Assembly: GCF_000429705.1 (NCBI RefSeq)
Contig: NZ_AUCJ01000010.1
Location: 124,001 to 188,000 of the forward strand
Length of the DNA stretch: 64,000 nucleotides
Direction: 5' to 3'
From: Alteribacter aurantiacus DSM 18675
GTDB taxonomy: Bacteria > Bacillota > Bacilli > Bacillales > Salisediminibacteriaceae
The notes below the pieces were generated by a model. It searched no databases and was not told where the DNA came from. It saw only the letters and a list, made by a program, of their open reading frames with translations. The position numbers and the translations under genes were made by a program. Below are positions 25,996 to 33,730 of the stretch, piece by piece; position 1 is the first letter of the stretch; every line of letters starts with the position of its first letter.

Positions 25996-27184
25996 TTGTA
26001 GTCACCTCGTTTCCTGATAGAGCAGCCAGCACTTTACTACGAATAATAATGCCTTTTAATTTGTTCTCTTCATCCACTACCGCAATAGGGACTTGTGAAG
26101 TAGAGGAAACGTGGAACAAATCGTGAAGTGGCGTTTCCGGTGTAACTGTTGGCACATTCTCATGTATGTATGGTGTTAAATCGGTTTCTTTGTTATGAAC
26201 CGCTTTGGAAATGTCATCTACGTGGACAATTCCGATCAGTTGTTTGCTTCTTTTTGTTACGTAGATACTCGATATGTTTGTATCCTTCATTCGCTGAAGA
26301 GCCACTCTTGGACCATCTTTTTCAGCGTTAATCGTTTCAGGTCTTACCATAATGTTCTCTGCAGTAAACACTTTTGAACGGTCTACATCTTCAACAAACC
26401 GTTCCACGTATTCGTTGGCAGGATTAGCAAGGATGTCCTCAGGCGTACCTACTTGTACAATGGCACCGTCTTTCATGATAGTAATGCGATCCCCGATTCG
26501 AAGAGCCTCATCCAAGTCGTGAGTAATAAAGACTATGGTTTTTTTCATTTTTTCCTGAAGCTCAAGAAGTTCATCTTGCATGTCTTTTCTTATGAGTGGA
26601 TCAAGGGCCGAGAATGCTTCGTCCATAAGCAAGATGTCAGGGTCATTTGCAAGTGCGCGAGCGAGACCTACACGTTGTTGCATGCCACCGGACAACTCAT
26701 CGGGATATTTGTCTTCATATCCTTTTAACCCGACCAACTCCAATGAAGAACTTGCTTTGGTTGAGCGCTTGTTCTTTTCAATTCCTTGGACTTCAAGCCC
26801 GTACTCGACGTTTTCTTGAATACTACGGAATGGGAAGAGGCCAAACTTCTGAAAGACCATACTCATTTTCTTTCGCCTAACCTCACGTAATTCCTTATCA
26901 CTGATCGTAGCAAGGTCTTGTCCGTCTACCCATACGTTGCCGGAAGAGGGATCGATCAACCGGTTAAGCAATCGAACCAGTGTGGATTTTCCGCTCCCAG
27001 AGAGCCCCATGATGACGAAGATTTCTCCTTCTTCTACTTCAAAAGAAGCTTGGTTCACACCGACGGTCATGCCAGTTTCTTTTAAGATATCGTCTTTTGA
27101 TTTACCCTCACTCAAAAGTTTAATGGCTTGTTTAGGCCGTTTGCCAAAAACCTTTGTTAAGGATTGAACTTTTATCTTTGCCAT
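25979..27184 (-). CDS. opuAA: Glycine betaine ABC transporter ATPase OpuAA with CBS pair
   Basis: ATPase subunit of OpuA, 401 residues. The N-terminal signature QAIKLLSEGKSKDDILKETG marks the betaine family. Walker A is GLSGSGKST, the signature is ELSGGMQQRVGLARAL, Walker B is ILLMDEAFSALDPL and switch His is in ITHDLDEA. A tandem CBS module (about 275-395) follows, the part that in OpuA-type systems senses ionic strength or c-di-AMP (family knowledge). The ATG follows GAGGTG. A candidate promoter lies 78-107 bases upstream, opposite a GbsR-type regulator gene. Confidence 0.96.
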   Translation of the reverse strand: MAKIKVQSLTKVFGKRPKQAIKLLSEGKSKDDILKETGMTVGVNQASFEVEEGEIFVIMGLSGSGKSTLVRLLNRLIDPSSGNVWVDGQDLATISDKELREVRRKKMSMVFQKFGLFPFRSIQENVEYGLEVQGIEKNKRSTKASSSLELVGLKGYEDKYPDELSGGMQQRVGLARALANDPDILLMDEAFSALDPLIRKDMQDELLELQEKMKKTIVFITHDLDEALRIGDRITIMKDGAIVQVGTPEDILANPANEYVERFVEDVDRSKVFTAENIMVRPETINAEKDGPRVALQRMKDTNISSIYVTKRSKQLIGIVHVDDISKAVHNKETDLTPYIHENVPTVTPETPLHDLFHVSSTSQVPIAVVDEENKLKGIIIRSKVLAALSGNEVTTNGIVS

Positions 27185-27261
27185 GCTTTCACCTCAATTT
27201 TAATTCCCTTGTGAATAATAGTCTGATAGTCTTATGTATTTGGTCCAATCACGCTTGTCTT

Positions 27262-27290
27262 ACTATACGTGTTTACCAAGTGATGTACAA
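27262..27290 (-). promoter_or_regulatory. Candidate sigma-A promoter of opuA
   Basis: On the minus strand TTGTAC, a 17-bp spacer and TATAGT lie upstream of opuAA. The rest of the 315-base divergent spacer (27185-27499) holds the promoter of the regulator gene and no other recognised element. Confidence 0.6.
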
Positions 27291-27408
27291 ACATTATATT
27301 TTGTTTATATTGCATATAAAGTTTGTTCAGAAAAAACTGTATGGAATGAATGGGTGAATTTCTTATATTTCCTCCCGATTCCTCTTCTTTCCTAAAAGCA
27401 GAGAGACT

Positions 27409-27436
27409 TTGACAAATGATGTGAGTCTGCTACTAT
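27409..27436 (+). promoter_or_regulatory. Candidate promoter of the GbsR-like gene
   Basis: TTGACA at 27409-27414, a 16-bp spacer and TACTAT at 27431-27436, about 65 bases before the start codon. Confidence 0.7.
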
Positions 27437-27499
27437 TTTTATTAAGAATCGTAAATGATAGGGTGGTCATAACTCTGATCATATAAAGGAGGTAGGGCG

Positions 27500-28066
27500 A
27501 TGGGGAGCCAAAGCACCTACGAAAATGATGCGCTTACGTTAGAAAAGGCTCGTAACCGATTTGTAAGCGAAATTGCAAAGAACATCCCCCTATATAACAT
27601 CACGCCGTCAGCAGGAAGGCTGTATGGAACGGTTTTCTTTGCGGAACGGCCGATGACATTGGATGAAATGAGCAAAGAGATGGAAATGAGTAAAACAAGT
27701 ATGTCCATGAATATTCGAGCCCTCCTCAAATCGGATATGGTGGAGCAAGTGTGGGAAAAAGGAATCCGAAAAGATCTTTATAAGACAGAAGAGGATTGGT
27801 ACAAGTCATTTTCAAACGTGTTTATTAATCGGTGGAGTGAAGCTACCTTGAACAATATGCGCGCGATTAAAGATACGAAGAGCATGTTGTATCAGTTGGA
27901 TGAAAGTACGGAACATGAGGATATTAAATCTCGTATTCAAACGGATCTACAGAAGTTGGATAACGCCGAGGATTATTATGAATGGCTAACAGAGGTTATT
28001 GACTTGTTCGAGACAGGAGAAATATTCAATATCATACCGAAAAAAACGAGGCAGCGAGAGGGATAA
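27500..28066 (+). CDS. GbsR/OpcR-family transcriptional regulator
   Basis: A 188-residue MarR-superfamily repressor of the GbsR type, which controls choline/glycine-betaine genes in Bacillus. The N-terminal helix is EKARNRFVSEIAKNIPLYNI; the winged helix-turn-helix (about 35-95) contains SAGRLYGTVFFAERPMTLDE and MSKTSMSMNIRALLKSDMVE. The effector pocket cannot be judged. The gene is divergent from opuA, so it is inferred to regulate that operon. AAAGGAGGT precedes the ATG at ideal spacing. Confidence 0.88.
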   Translation: MGSQSTYENDALTLEKARNRFVSEIAKNIPLYNITPSAGRLYGTVFFAERPMTLDEMSKEMEMSKTSMSMNIRALLKSDMVEQVWEKGIRKDLYKTEEDWYKSFSNVFINRWSEATLNNMRAIKDTKSMLYQLDESTEHEDIKSRIQTDLQKLDNAEDYYEWLTEVIDLFETGEIFNIIPKKTRQREG

Positions 28067-28107
28067 CCCCTTTCGCTTTTATTTATTTAATAAGTATTCC
28101 ATAAGCT

Positions 28108-28363
28108 CAGTGGCCAAGCAGATTGTCGCTTCCAATCGACGGTAACCGTTGGAACTGTCATGGAGAAAACGAGAACCGATTTAACCAAATGGTTCCTAGC
28201 TATCTACCTGGTTGCCTTCGATAAAAGAGGGGTGTCCGCCATGAAAAAGCGGAATGTAAACTATAAATTAGCAGGCATTGTCGAGATGGACGATGCTTTC
28301 TTTAGTTTTTATTTATGGAATAAAAGAGAATCGAGTTCGGATGTAGAAATAATTAACAGGTGA
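28108..28363 (+). pseudogene. IS1595-family transposase remnant
   Basis: Fragments of an ISXO2-like transposase are recognisable in two frames. An N-terminal zinc-finger-like piece (NRWNCHGEN) lies at about 28140-28165. A second piece, frame-shifted from it, starts near 28160 with DLTKWFLAIYLVAFDKRGVS followed by NYKLAGIVEMDDAFF. The stretch that normally separates the last two is missing, and everything after DDAFF (most of the DDE-type catalytic domain) is gone. No terminal inverted repeats were found. This is a decayed insertion between the GbsR-like and monooxygenase genes. Confidence 0.75.
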
Positions 28364-28382
28364 CAAAATCAAGGAGGATGAT

Positions 28383-28703
28383 ATGAGCAAATTTAGTTTG
28401 TTTGGAAAGTTTAATATTCAAGAAGGCGAACGTGACACAATGGTAGATATTTTGTTGGAAGCGGCAGAATCAATGAAGAATCTCGATGAGTGCGAGATAT
28501 ATCTCGTAAATATTTCTGAGAGCGAACCAAACGCTGTTTATGTTTATGAAGTGTGGAGTAATGAAAATGCCCACCAAGCCTCCCTAACTCTTGAAACTAC
28601 ACAAACATTAATAAAACGTGCAAAACCAATCATTACTGGAATGGAGAGAATAAGCACCCTTAAAACCATGGGAGGGAAAGGCATTTCATCGAATTTTTAT
28701 TAA
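28383..28703 (+). CDS. Antibiotic biosynthesis monooxygenase (ABM) domain protein
   Basis: A 106-residue protein of the dimeric alpha/beta-barrel ABM family, which includes YgiN-like quinol monooxygenases and heme-degrading enzymes. Typical elements are the first strand FSLFGKFNIQEGERDTMVDILLEAA, ECEIYLVNISESEPNAVYVYEVW and the C-terminal VWSNENAHQASL with a conserved His. The ABM domain covers nearly the whole chain. The substrate is unknown. AAGGAGGATGAT precedes the ATG. It is monocistronic, with a terminator after it and an IS remnant before it. Confidence 0.85.
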   Translation: MSKFSLFGKFNIQEGERDTMVDILLEAAESMKNLDECEIYLVNISESEPNAVYVYEVWSNENAHQASLTLETTQTLIKRAKPIITGMERISTLKTMGGKGISSNFY

Positions 28704-28731
28704 ACAAACGGGAGCGTTGAATAAGCAAAGA

Positions 28732-28763
28732 TCAAAAAAGCAGATATTTAGTCTGCTTTTTTT
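28732..28763 (+). terminator. Terminator after the ABM gene
   Basis: AAAAAGCAGA and TCTGCTTTTT arms around TATTTAG, followed by a T-run. Confidence 0.85.
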
Positions 28764-28961
28764 AATTATTATTCTCTGAGCTAAAGAAATACTCATTATT
28801 TATTTAACGAAAAACATTTCGCATTACTAAAAAAAAGGAAGGGTTTTTATAATTCATTCCGAATGTATACGTATATGTTTATAACAAAAGTATATACCAC
28901 CTGACTACATCGACTTAACGTTTATGAAAGAGGGTGGGTCCAGAGAAGGGTGCCGGATAAG

Positions 28962-29981
28962 ATGAGCGGAAAATTAAAAGAAGTAGACGTAATAGGTTCA
29001 CCGTTTAGTTGGGAACACGAACGTGGCATGTTCACTTTCGAAGGAGATCAGGCTGTTTTATTTTGGCTCAATTCCGCATTTAAGACGTTTTTGGATACGA
29101 TGGAAGAAGTATCTGGTGAAGAAGCGTCCAACGTGGTTTTGGAAACGACAGGATATCGAATGGGGATTATCGTAGGAGAGTACTTCTTTAGAACGAGCAA
29201 ACGTCCGACAGAGTCTGTTACTGCTTTGCCTGATATTTATGCAGCAGCAGGGTGGGGGCGTTTTGAGGTCTCTCATCTTGATGAAGATGCATGTACAGCT
29301 ACTATTCGGATAAAGAATAGTTGGGAATACAGAATTAACAAGATACAAGGAAAAGAACAGTGCGGGGCGTTCTTCCCCGGGCATTTCGCTGGTCTTTTTA
29401 CAGGTGTGTTCAACAAAAACATTTGGTACAACATCAACAAAAGCCAGATTGAGGGAAGCGATTATTGCGAATTCACGTTCTTTCCATCAGAAGTAACCGT
29501 GAACCAAAACATTCACGAACTTTCAAGAAGGAAGGAAAAGAATGAAATCGAGAAGTTGGACCAGTTGGTAAAGAAGAGAACGACTGAACTTTCACAAACG
29601 ATTAAGGACATTTCGTCTCCGATTATTCCGGTTTTGGATCAAGTGGTAGTTATTCCATTGCTTGGGAAGTATGATGAATTTCGATCAAATGAGTTGCTTG
29701 AAAAGACATTAGCCGAAATATCAACGTATTCAGTAAGCTTTCTTCTTTTGGATTTAACAGGATTAAATGAGAATATTGATGAATATGTGGTTTCCATGAT
29801 CCAACAGCTTGTATCTTCTACTTATCTTTTAGGCATAGAAACGGTCCTCGTTGGGATTACACCTCAGTTAAGTATGAAGATGATAGCAATGAGGTATGAC
29901 TTTTCTGGAGTAAAGTGCTTTACGAACCTTCAACATGGAATTACGTATTCATTGGAGCGTCAAGGTCTCTCCATATGTTAA
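28962..29981 (+). CDS. RsbR-like co-antagonist: V4R-like sensor region plus STAS domain
   Basis: A 339-residue cytosolic protein. The C-terminal part (about 218-335) is a STAS domain closest in pattern to RsbR stressosome proteins: SSPIIPVLDQVVVIPLLGKYD, LLLDLTGLNENID, GIETVLVGITPQL. A charged helical linker precedes it (about 185-218). The N-terminal 180 residues resemble a V4R/4-vinyl-reductase-type small-molecule-binding fold with FFPGHFAGLF and a late Cys. The site matching the RsbR Thr phosphosite in the VVDT turn is Glu274 here, while Ser218/219 align with the other site. ATG 28962 lies 11 bases after AGAAGGG; GTG 28950 overlaps it. No rsbST genes are nearby. Confidence 0.75.
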   Translation: MSGKLKEVDVIGSPFSWEHERGMFTFEGDQAVLFWLNSAFKTFLDTMEEVSGEEASNVVLETTGYRMGIIVGEYFFRTSKRPTESVTALPDIYAAAGWGRFEVSHLDEDACTATIRIKNSWEYRINKIQGKEQCGAFFPGHFAGLFTGVFNKNIWYNINKSQIEGSDYCEFTFFPSEVTVNQNIHELSRRKEKNEIEKLDQLVKKRTTELSQTIKDISSPIIPVLDQVVVIPLLGKYDEFRSNELLEKTLAEISTYSVSFLLLDLTGLNENIDEYVVSMIQQLVSSTYLLGIETVLVGITPQLSMKMIAMRYDFSGVKCFTNLQHGITYSLERQGLSIC

Positions 29982-30085
29982 TTCGACATTAGTCAAAAAA
30001 ATTGGCACATGAATCTGGTTTTACTTTGGTTTGGGGTGGGAATAAGTACCGTGAAGCAACAAAGATTCTTACAAGGAGGCGTATC

Positions 30086-30247
30086 ATGGCAAGCGTAGAG
30101 AAAGACCATATCATCAGCGAGTGCCTGGCCCTTGGGATCTATAAGTTTAAGGATGGACGTCAGCTTTATGAGGTTGCTGTAGACGAACTAATTGAATTTT
30201 TAAGCGAATACGGGATCACGAAGTTCCATTCACCCCATGCTACATAA
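30086..30247 (+). CDS. Small FbpA-like protein
   Basis: A 53-residue protein with the pattern HIISECLALGIYKFKDGRQLYEVAVDELIEFL. This resembles the short Fur-regulated basic protein (FbpA) family motif LxxLGIYKxxDGRQLYELxxxEL, whose B. subtilis members assist iron-sparing regulation. The assignment rests on this motif alone. This copy is acidic rather than basic, and no Fur box was seen upstream. ATG 30086 follows AAGGAGG at eight bases. A longer in-frame TTG start at 30002 has no ribosome site. Confidence 0.6.
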   Translation: MASVEKDHIISECLALGIYKFKDGRQLYEVAVDELIEFLSEYGITKFHSPHAT

Positions 30248-30277
30248 ATAGATCCAGTAATAGAGCCAGTAATAGTG

Positions 30278-30312
30278 GAGGCATCATCCTTTTGGATGGT
30301 GTCTTTTTTATT
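30278..30312 (+). terminator. Terminator after the small FbpA-like gene
   Basis: GGCATCATCC pairs with GGATGGTGTC (one G-U), with a TTTT loop and a T-rich tail. Confidence 0.85.
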
Positions 30313-30561
30313 TGTTTTCGCTAGAAACTTAACAGAAGAACCATTATGTTTTAATACTAAATTAATAATGGATTTATAGAATGGAGGGAAAGAAAGGCGA
30401 AGAACGGCTTTTTTTGTCGAATATAGAAAATTCTCAAAATTTTTGCAGGATTGTGTGCTAAAATGAGAGAACAGTAGTTTATAGTACAAAAAGATTGGGT
30501 AAGGGTGAGTCGGATTGCACGACGGCACCACGTCAGAAGAAGGCGCGAGGGGGCGTTTCTT
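30313..30561. other. Leader region of the orphan secY
   Basis: No gene was found. An extended -10 (TGCTAAAAT, 30457-30464) without a clear -35 is the best promoter candidate. The following hundred bases are GC-richer (GCACGACGGCACCACGTC, then GGCGCGAGGGGGCG) and may fold, but no known riboswitch was recognised. Confidence 0.5.
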
Positions 30562-30663
30562 ATGACACTTAATCAGGTGAGTAAATGGCAAGGCCCATTT
30601 CTCAAGAATAAGCTTCTTTATGGGAGAGGACATCAGAAGGGATTGAGGTGCACGTATGTTTAG
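30562..30663 (+). CDS. Short basic ORF overlapping the secY start (possible leader peptide)
   Basis: A 33-codon frame begins at ATG 30562, eight bases after a strong GAGGGGG site, and ends with TAG at 30661-30663, overlapping the first codons of secY (ATG 30656). The product is cationic (six Lys/Arg plus a His) and has no similarity to ribosomal protein L15, the usual upstream neighbour of secY. It could couple translation or act as a regulatory leader for secY. Evidence is limited to the ribosome site and the overlap. Confidence 0.5.
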   Translation: MTLNQVSKWQGPFLKNKLLYGRGHQKGLRCTYV

Positions 30664-31957
30664 TTCGTTTGTTAACATTTTTCGTGTAGGGGATTTACGC
30701 AACAAGATTATCTTTACTTTAGCCATGTTGGTCGTGTTTCGAATAGGTGCTCATATTCCGGCACCGGGGGTAAATCCAAGTGTCATTGATTTTGATGGAA
30801 TGGCTGCTTTTGGATTTTTGAACACGTTCGGCGGAGGGGCTTTGGAGAACTTCTCCATTTTCGCAACAGGTATTATGCCATACATTACTGCATCCATTAT
30901 CGTACAATTACTCCGAATGGACGTTGTTCCGAAGTTTGCTGAATGGTCAAAAGAAGGAGAGTCCGGTCGTAAGAAGTTAGCGCAAGTGACGCGCTACGGA
31001 ACGGTTGGAATTGCTTTCTTGCAAGCACTTGGAATGTCAATCGGATTTAATAACTTGATGCCGGGTCTTGTACCTAACCCGTCATTCGTAACGTATTTAC
31101 TTATTGCAACAGTATTAACAGCAGGTACTGCTTTCTTAATGTGGCTCGGTGAGCAAATCACTCTAAAAGGTGTTGGGAATGGGATTTCCCTTCTTATCTT
31201 TGCAGGTATCGCCGCAGCTATTCCTGGTGGAGTCAACCAGCTCTATGCTACATACATTCAAGGAGCCGGTGAGCAGCTTTTCATTAATCTCGTGATTATT
31301 GCGTTATTGGCTGTCGCTGTTTTGGCCATTGTAGTAGGGGTCATTTACGTTCAGCAAGCCTTACGTAAAATTCCGGTTCAATATGCGAAGAAAATGGCAG
31401 CGGGAGGGCGCCCAACAGGCGGTCAATCTACTCATTTACCGTTAAAAGTAAACGGAGCGGGTGTTATTCCAGTTATTTTCGCTATGTCGTTGTTCATTTT
31501 CCCACCAACGATTGCCAACTTCTTTGATCCATCAAACCCTGTAGCGAACTGGGTTGTACAGAATTTTGATCAAACAAAACCAGTTGGTCTTGTAGTATTT
31601 GCATCGTTGATCATTGCGTTCACATACTTCTATACATTTGTACAAGTGAACCCTGAACAAATGGCGGACAATTTACGTCGCCAAAGCGGCTATATTCCAG
31701 GTATTCGACCTGGTAAAGCTACACAAACGCACATTACAAGAGTCCTTTATCGATTAACGTTTGTTGGTGCCTTGTTCTTGGCAACCGTATCGGTGATTCC
31801 TGTCTTCTTTACAGTAGCCATGGGTCTTCCGGCAACGGTTCAAATTGGTGGTACCGGCTTACTAATCGTAGTCGGTGTTGCTCTTGACACGATGAAGCGA
31901 ATCGAAAGCCAGCTTATCGATCGTAAATACACAGGATTCCTAAAGAAAACATCTTAA
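30656..31957 (+). CDS. secY: Preprotein translocase subunit SecY, orphan locus
   Basis: Channel-forming subunit of the Sec translocon, 433 residues with ten predicted TM helices. The N-terminus VGDLRNKIIFTLAMLVVFRI, plug/TM2 region TFGGGALENFSIFATGIMPY, cytosolic loops EWSKEGESGRKKLAQVTRYG and QSTHLPLKVNGAGVIPVIF, and C-terminal IGGTGLLIVVGVALDTMKRI are canonical. secY normally lies between rplO and adk in the spc operon. Here it has its own leader and terminator, so a second copy elsewhere is expected (inference). The short accessory SecY2 type lacks this close similarity to the housekeeping protein. GAGGTG precedes the ATG. Confidence 0.93.
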   Translation: MFSSFVNIFRVGDLRNKIIFTLAMLVVFRIGAHIPAPGVNPSVIDFDGMAAFGFLNTFGGGALENFSIFATGIMPYITASIIVQLLRMDVVPKFAEWSKEGESGRKKLAQVTRYGTVGIAFLQALGMSIGFNNLMPGLVPNPSFVTYLLIATVLTAGTAFLMWLGEQITLKGVGNGISLLIFAGIAAAIPGGVNQLYATYIQGAGEQLFINLVIIALLAVAVLAIVVGVIYVQQALRKIPVQYAKKMAAGGRPTGGQSTHLPLKVNGAGVIPVIFAMSLFIFPPTIANFFDPSNPVANWVVQNFDQTKPVGLVVFASLIIAFTYFYTFVQVNPEQMADNLRRQSGYIPGIRPGKATQTHITRVLYRLTFVGALFLATVSVIPVFFTVAMGLPATVQIGGTGLLIVVGVALDTMKRIESQLIDRKYTGFLKKTS

Positions 31958-31962
31958 ACATA

Positions 31963-32001
31963 AGAGAAGCATCAGCCATCAGTGGCCGGTGCTTCTTTTC
32001 G
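31963..32001 (+). terminator. Terminator after secY
   Basis: GAAGCATCAGCC and GGCCGGTGCTTC arms around ATCAGT, followed by TTTTCGTTT. Confidence 0.88.
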
Positions 32002-32068
32002 TTTATTGACTGGGGGCAGACGCCATAGTATCAATTTAAGGGTTGAGTGTAGTAAATAAGTTGAAGAA

Positions 32069-32192
32069 AGGTGTAGCCGGAATGTTCTTCGCTTTCCGCG
32101 GCGGTGCCGGCGAGCCTCCTCGGGCAAAGCCCTTGCGGGGTCTCGCCTGGCTCCCACTGCCGCAGGAGTCTTCGAACATTCCGGCTACACCT
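32069..32192. repeat. Hairpin intergenic repeat, copy A
   Basis: A perfect 19-bp inverted repeat (AGGTGTAGCCGGAATGTTC at 32069 and its complement at 32174) encloses a GC-rich core. In the opposite orientation the core carries the family landmarks GACTCCTGCGG, GACCCCGCA, GAGGAGGCT and CCGCGGAAAGCGAAG. Copies B-D lie at 32408, 49299 and 54067. The spacer from 32193 to 32407 shows no gene. Confidence 0.9.
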
Positions 32193-32407
32193 ATTCACTT
32201 GGTCAAAGTCAGATTGTCTGTGACAGTTACATAGATTTTGGGGGTTCACCAACTAGGTAAACCAACTTATTTTATCGACATACAGAAACCATTCGAAGTT
32301 TATGTAGGTAGTGAGAAGAGAAGGGGGGGCGAGACACCTTTTCAAAAGTATAAAAAAACTGTTTGTTATATGGAGATCATCTTTCATTAAAGTAAAAATG
32401 GAGTGAA

Positions 32408-32580
32408 AGGTGGCGACTCCAGCGGGAATAGCATCAGCCGAAGACCCCGCAGGGACGAACGGTTACATCACGAATAAGCTACGAGTTGCTTCGACGCAGA
32501 CGCTACAAAGCAATACTAGTAGAGGAAGAAGCACAGTTCCGGTGGAGGCTAAGGCGATGCCCGCGGAAAGCGTCCACCTG
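32408..32580. repeat. Hairpin intergenic repeat, copy B (with internal extension)
   Basis: Arms AGGTGG-C-GAC (32408) and GTCCACCT (32572) enclose family landmarks GACTCCAGCGGGAATAGC, GAAGACCCCGCAGGGACGAA, GGAGGCTAAGGCGATGCCC and CGCGGAAAGCG. Compared with copies A and C, about 60-80 extra bases lie between the CCCCGC and GGAGGCT landmarks. Confidence 0.85.
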
Positions 32581-32708
32581 TAACGGAATATATCCTTGAC
32601 AAAAAAACTTCTGAAAGGAAGCTTATTTGTCATGTGAAAAATGGGGGTGAATGATCAATAAGATAAAGAACCAAAAAAAGCCGCCAATTTTGCTAAATTT
32701 GACAGCCA

Positions 32709-32733
32709 TGGGGTCTGACCCCGCACAATTGTT
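32709..32733. repeat. REP-like palindromic half element 1
   Basis: GGGGTCTGACCCC followed by GCACAATTGT. It shares the GGGGWCWGACCCCGCACAATTG core with elements at 35052 and 40843. The rest of the spacer up to galU holds no recognisable gene. Confidence 0.7.
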
Positions 32734-32826
32734 AAGAGGTTGATAAGAAATGGTAAATCGGTTAAGGGTGAACATGTTATGGAAGTATAATTGGTAATAA
32801 GAAAATGACCTTGAAGGGGGAAGAGG

Positions 32827-33717
32827 ATGAGAATACGTAAAGCAGTAATTCCTGCGGCAGGATTAGGGACACGATTTTTACCAGCAACGAAAGCACAACC
32901 CAAAGAAATGCTTCCGATTGTTGATAAGCCGACCATTCAATATATTGTAGAAGAAGCTGTGGAATCAGGGATAGAAGATATCATCATTGTAACCGGTCGA
33001 GGAAAACGAGCAATCGAAGACCATTTTGACAAATCCTACGAACTTGAAGAAACGCTGAGAGTAAAAGGGAAAGAAAACGTGTTGGAAGAGGTTCAAGGTA
33101 TTAGTAATATGGCGAATATCTTTTACATTCGTCAAAAAGAACCACTTGGGTTAGGGCATGCGATTGGATGCGCGAGACCATTTATTGGAGATGAACCATT
33201 TGCCGTATTACTTGGTGATGATATTGTCCGAAGTGACCGACCGTGTCTTAGGCAACTTATGGATGTGTTTGATCGGTATCAAACGTCTGTGGTCGGAGTG
33301 CAACCTGTTCCCTATGAGGACGTTTCAAAGTATGGGATTGTCGCTCCAAAACCGAGTGAAGTAGAAAAAGACACCTTACTCCTGGATGATCTGGTTGAAA
33401 AACCGTCTATAGAAGAAGCGCCATCCAACTTGGCCATTATGGGACGTTACATTCTAAGACCTGAAATCTTTGATATTATAAGACATCTTGATCCCGGGTC
33501 CGGGAATGAAATTCAACTTACCGATGCGATCAGAAAGTTGAACATGGAACAAGCGGTCCTTGCTTTTACGTTCAAAGGAAAACGGTATGACGTTGGGGAT
33601 AAGTTAGGATTTATCAAGGCTACAGTGGATTTTGGCCTAGAAAGAGAAGACTTGCGTGACGATATTCTTGACTATTTAAAGAAGCTGAATCATTCGGACA
33701 GTTCCATTATCCATTAA
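32827..33717 (+). CDS. galU: UTP-glucose-1-phosphate uridylyltransferase
   Basis: Makes UDP-glucose from UTP and glucose-1-phosphate for wall teichoic/teichuronic acids, glycolipids and exopolysaccharide. The 296-residue protein has the N-terminal nucleotide-binding AVIPAAGLGTRFLPATKAQPKEML, IVDKPTIQYIVEEA, the substrate segment QKEPLGLGHAIGCARPFIG, and LLGDDIV. It corresponds to B. subtilis GtaB. A GAAGGGGGAAGAGG ribosome site precedes the ATG. The ugd gene follows after 13 bases, so the pair would supply UDP-glucuronate if ugd were intact. Confidence 0.95.
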   Translation: MRIRKAVIPAAGLGTRFLPATKAQPKEMLPIVDKPTIQYIVEEAVESGIEDIIIVTGRGKRAIEDHFDKSYELEETLRVKGKENVLEEVQGISNMANIFYIRQKEPLGLGHAIGCARPFIGDEPFAVLLGDDIVRSDRPCLRQLMDVFDRYQTSVVGVQPVPYEDVSKYGIVAPKPSEVEKDTLLLDDLVEKPSIEEAPSNLAIMGRYILRPEIFDIIRHLDPGSGNEIQLTDAIRKLNMEQAVLAFTFKGKRYDVGDKLGFIKATVDFGLEREDLRDDILDYLKKLNHSDSSIIH

Positions 33718-33730
33718 AGGGGAGACCGAT

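Noticed and set aside
30656..31957. Accessory SecA2/SecY2 secretion system
   Set aside because: The SecY is too similar to the housekeeping protein, and no secA2, asp or glycosyltransferase genes are present nearby.
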